DNA of 64,000 nt from Casuarina equisetifolia (Eukaryota > Streptophyta > Magnoliopsida > Fagales > Casuarinaceae): positions 19,615,258 through 19,679,257 of the forward strand of contig CM052354.1 of NCBI GenBank assembly GCA_028551475.1. The letters run 5' to 3'. Shown here piece after piece: positions 61,503 through 64,000 of the stretch (positions within the stretch are counted from its first letter, which is position 1; every line of letters starts with the position of its first letter). The position numbers were made by a program, and so were the translations under genes. A model generated the notes under the pieces. That model was not told the DNA's origin. It searched no databases and saw nothing but the letters and a program-made list of their open reading frames with translations.

Positions 61503-64000
61503 GCAATCTTTAAGAGATGAAGATTGTTCTTGCTACGAGTTCATGGAAGCTTATTAAGAGCTAAGTGGAAGAGTTTTCAAAGAGAATGAAGACTATTAAA
61601 AAATTTTGGAGGGTTTTTATTTCTTTTTTACAAGATAGCTCCCAATAACCTATACTAAAGCCAAAAGATCATGTCCTTTCCATTGTCCACGTTCATTTAC
61701 ATCATATAAATACTTTAAAACTACATTAATTGTCTCACTAATGGTGAGACTTTAAAACCATGTGTCCTTTCTTTACTCACATTTTTTAAAGTTCTTAACC
61801 TATGGTGTTTTCTTCATTTCCACTAGCGTCCAAGATTCATTTAATAATCTTTTCCATCAATAAAAAGACAATAGTTATATGGTTTTGCTTTCGAATAATT
61901 ATCTCTATAGTAAATGAACAATTCTTAGATGCTTCATATTTCAAGTAAGTAGGCACATTTAGCAAAACTTAAAATTTGGTGACCAATAAGGTGTTGTTCA
62001 TCTCACTAACCAACATCTTCAAGAGATAGAGATTGTTCTTGATACGAGTCCATGGAAGCTGGTTAAGAGTTAACTAAAAGATTTTTCAGAGAAAGTGAAG
62101 ACTATTAGAAAATCTTAAAGGCATTTCATTTACTTTCTACAATATAGCTCTCAATAACCTGCATTGAACTTGGAAGATCATCCATTTTCCTTTGTCTATG
62201 TTCCTTTGCATCTTGTAAATACTCTAAAATCACATTAATTGACTTATTGAGTGTTTTGATCACACTATAAGTGTTTTCACTTATAGTATCCATTTGATTT
62301 CCACAAGCTTCTAAAACTTAATTAGTTATCTTCTACATTAAAAAAATTGTAATAACTACATGTTTTTACTTTAGAAGAGTAATCTTAGTAGTAAATGAAT
62401 AGTTTTTCAATATTTCATATTTCAAATATGGAAGTTCATTTAACAAAACCCAAAACTTGGTAACTAAAAGGAGACATGCCAATGTTGTGGGTCTCATTTA
62501 TCTTTCCAGAGCTTTAGGCAATTTTCATGAGATAAAGATTGTTCTTGCCATGAATCTATGGAAGCTAATTGACACCTAAGTAGAAGAGTTTCTAAAAAGA
62601 ATGAAGACTATTAAAGAATTTTAGAGGATTTTTTATTTCTTTTTTACAAAATAGCTCTTAATAACCTACATTAAAGTGAAAAGATTATGACATTTTCTTT
62701 GTCCATATTCATTCATTTATACCATGTAAATTCTTTAAAATCCTATTAATTGTCTCACTCATAGTGAGACTTTAAAAACATATGCCTTTTCCTTAATCAC
62801 ATTTTTTAAATTTATTTGACATATGATGTCTCATTCATTTCTACCAGCTTCTAAAATTTATTTAATTATTTTTTCCATCAATGAAAAGGCAATAGCCATA
62901 TAGTTTTACTTTCAAATAATTGTCTTGGTAATAAATGAACAATTCTTAGATGCTTCATATTTCAAGTTGGCAAACACATCTAGTAAAACTCAAAATTTGG
63001 TGACCAAAAGGAGACTAGTGAGGTGTTTTTCATCTCACTTGCCCTTCGAGAGATTCAGACAATCTTCAAGAGACATAAATTATTCTTGCTATAAGTCCAT
63101 TGAAGTTGATCAAGAGTTTAGTGGAAGATTTTTTAAAGAGAGTAAAGATTATTAAAGAATTTTATAGGGTTTTCATTTTGTTTCTTTTCAATAATATAAT
63201 TCCTAATAACCCACATTGAAGTCAAAAGATCATCCCTTTTCCTTTATCTACATTCCTTCACATCTTGTAAATACTCTAAAATCATACTAATTGTTTATTA
63301 AATGCCCTACTCATATTTTTTAAAGTTTTTTCACTTATGACATCCATTCACTTCCACAAGCTTTTAAAATTTAACTAGTTATTTTCTCCATTAAAAAAAA
63401 GCTAATAGTTACATATATTTACTTTATAACAATCATCTCAACAATAAATGAACAATTCTTAAATGCTTTATTTTTCAAATAGGCAAGTTTATTTAGCAAA
63501 ACCCAAAATTTGGTGACCAAAAGGAGACCAGTAAGATGTTGTTTGTCTCAATTACCTTTTAAAAGCTTCAAGTAATCCTCAAAAGATGAAGATTGTTCTT
63601 GCTACGAATCCATGGAAGTTGATTAGAAACTGAGGGAAAGAGTTTTCAAAGAGAATGAAGACTATTGATGAATTCTGGAGGGTTTATATTTCTTTTTTAT
63701 AAGATAACTTTCAGTAACTTGCACTAAAGTCAAAAGATCATGACATTTTCGTTGTACATGTTCATTTATATCATGTAAATTTTTTAAGATCACACTAATG
63801 GTCTCACTGATCGTAAGACTTTAAAACCATATGCCCTTTCCTTAATCACATTTTAAAAGTTCTTTAACCTATAGTGTCTCCTTCATTTCACTAGCTTCTA
63901 AGATTCATTTAATTACCTTTTCCACCAATGAAAAGGCAATAACCATGTGGTTTTACTTTTAAATAATTGTCTTGACAATAGATAAACAATTCTTAGATGC

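Larger units (their letters stand above)
57396..64000 (-). repeat. Tandem array of about 510-bp units derived from a neurochondrin-family gene
   Basis: Thirteen copies are visible. The shared LVTKF-coding block (plus-strand AAATTTGGTGACC) starts at 57396, 57904, 58417, 58922, 59437, 59908, 60414, 60927, 61437, 61972, 62453, 62993 and 63506; spacing is 471-540 bp. Read on the minus strand, a unit runs: leader, MDS, EQSSSLEDCLKLLKG, LLLVTKF, then directly VLLNELAYLKYEASKN, AIAFSLMEKIIN, ENTFKNVI, LNETISVVLEYLQDAKE and VIGSYF, then the leader of the next unit. These are N-terminal and later segments of plant neurochondrin joined by an internal deletion. No unit has an intact frame; most have a stop at codon 4 or 5. 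The array continues past the window end. Confidence 0.85.

Noticed and set aside
57396-64000. CRISPR array or simple satellite
   Set aside because: The units are long and diverged with no spacer pattern, and carry family-specific coding segments on one strand.

Overview
This is plant nuclear DNA, most likely from a dicot and possibly a woody one. The signs are GT-AG spliced genes, long AT-rich intergenic tracts, plant-type R2R3-MYB and UbiB-kinase genes, pieces of a nuclear gene for a chloroplast protein, and nested plant LTR retrotransposons. The species cannot be named from sequence alone. A 500-base run of N lies at 4401-4900.

Layout: 1-4400 is repeat-rich, with TRIM-like LTR copies in tandem and inverted order. 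4901-10700 holds one small probable gene on the minus strand (7059-7460) with a repeat-rich leader. 10829-22117 (+) is a 31-exon FANCI gene (DNA crosslink repair) with E2F-like sites just upstream. 22118-31242 is intergenic with a few short tandem duplications. 31243-32840 (+) is a three-exon R2R3-MYB gene. 36584-40638 (+) is a four-exon ADCK2-like ABC1/UbiB kinase gene.

From 42446 to the end the window is a pile-up of insertions. Exons 3, 4 and 5 of a petC-like gene (chloroplast Rieske protein, minus strand) are recognisable at 54073-54190, 53641-53823 and 42446-42547. The last intron, about 90 bp originally, holds a 5-kb Copia element (42609-53606, TSD GTATG). That element is itself interrupted by a 6-kb Athila-type element (46798-52832, TSD GGCGT) which has lost its pol region. 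A decayed Ty3/Gypsy element begins in the intron upstream of exon 3, so petC exons 1-2 are not in this window.

The most unusual feature is 57330-64000, a tandem array of about 510-bp units with 13 copies visible, running off the window end. Read on the minus strand, each unit encodes a decayed, internally deleted piece of a plant neurochondrin-family gene: leader, start codon and about 30 N-terminal codons fused to a C-terminal-half segment. The leftmost copy alone runs past the fusion point into normal exon-1-like sequence. The array looks like a satellite built from a broken host gene.

The intact genes (FANCI, MYB, ABC1K) are ordinary single-copy neighbours with no evident functional link. 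The MYB and ABC1K genes point toward the petC/transposon cluster, and ABC1K converges with petC.
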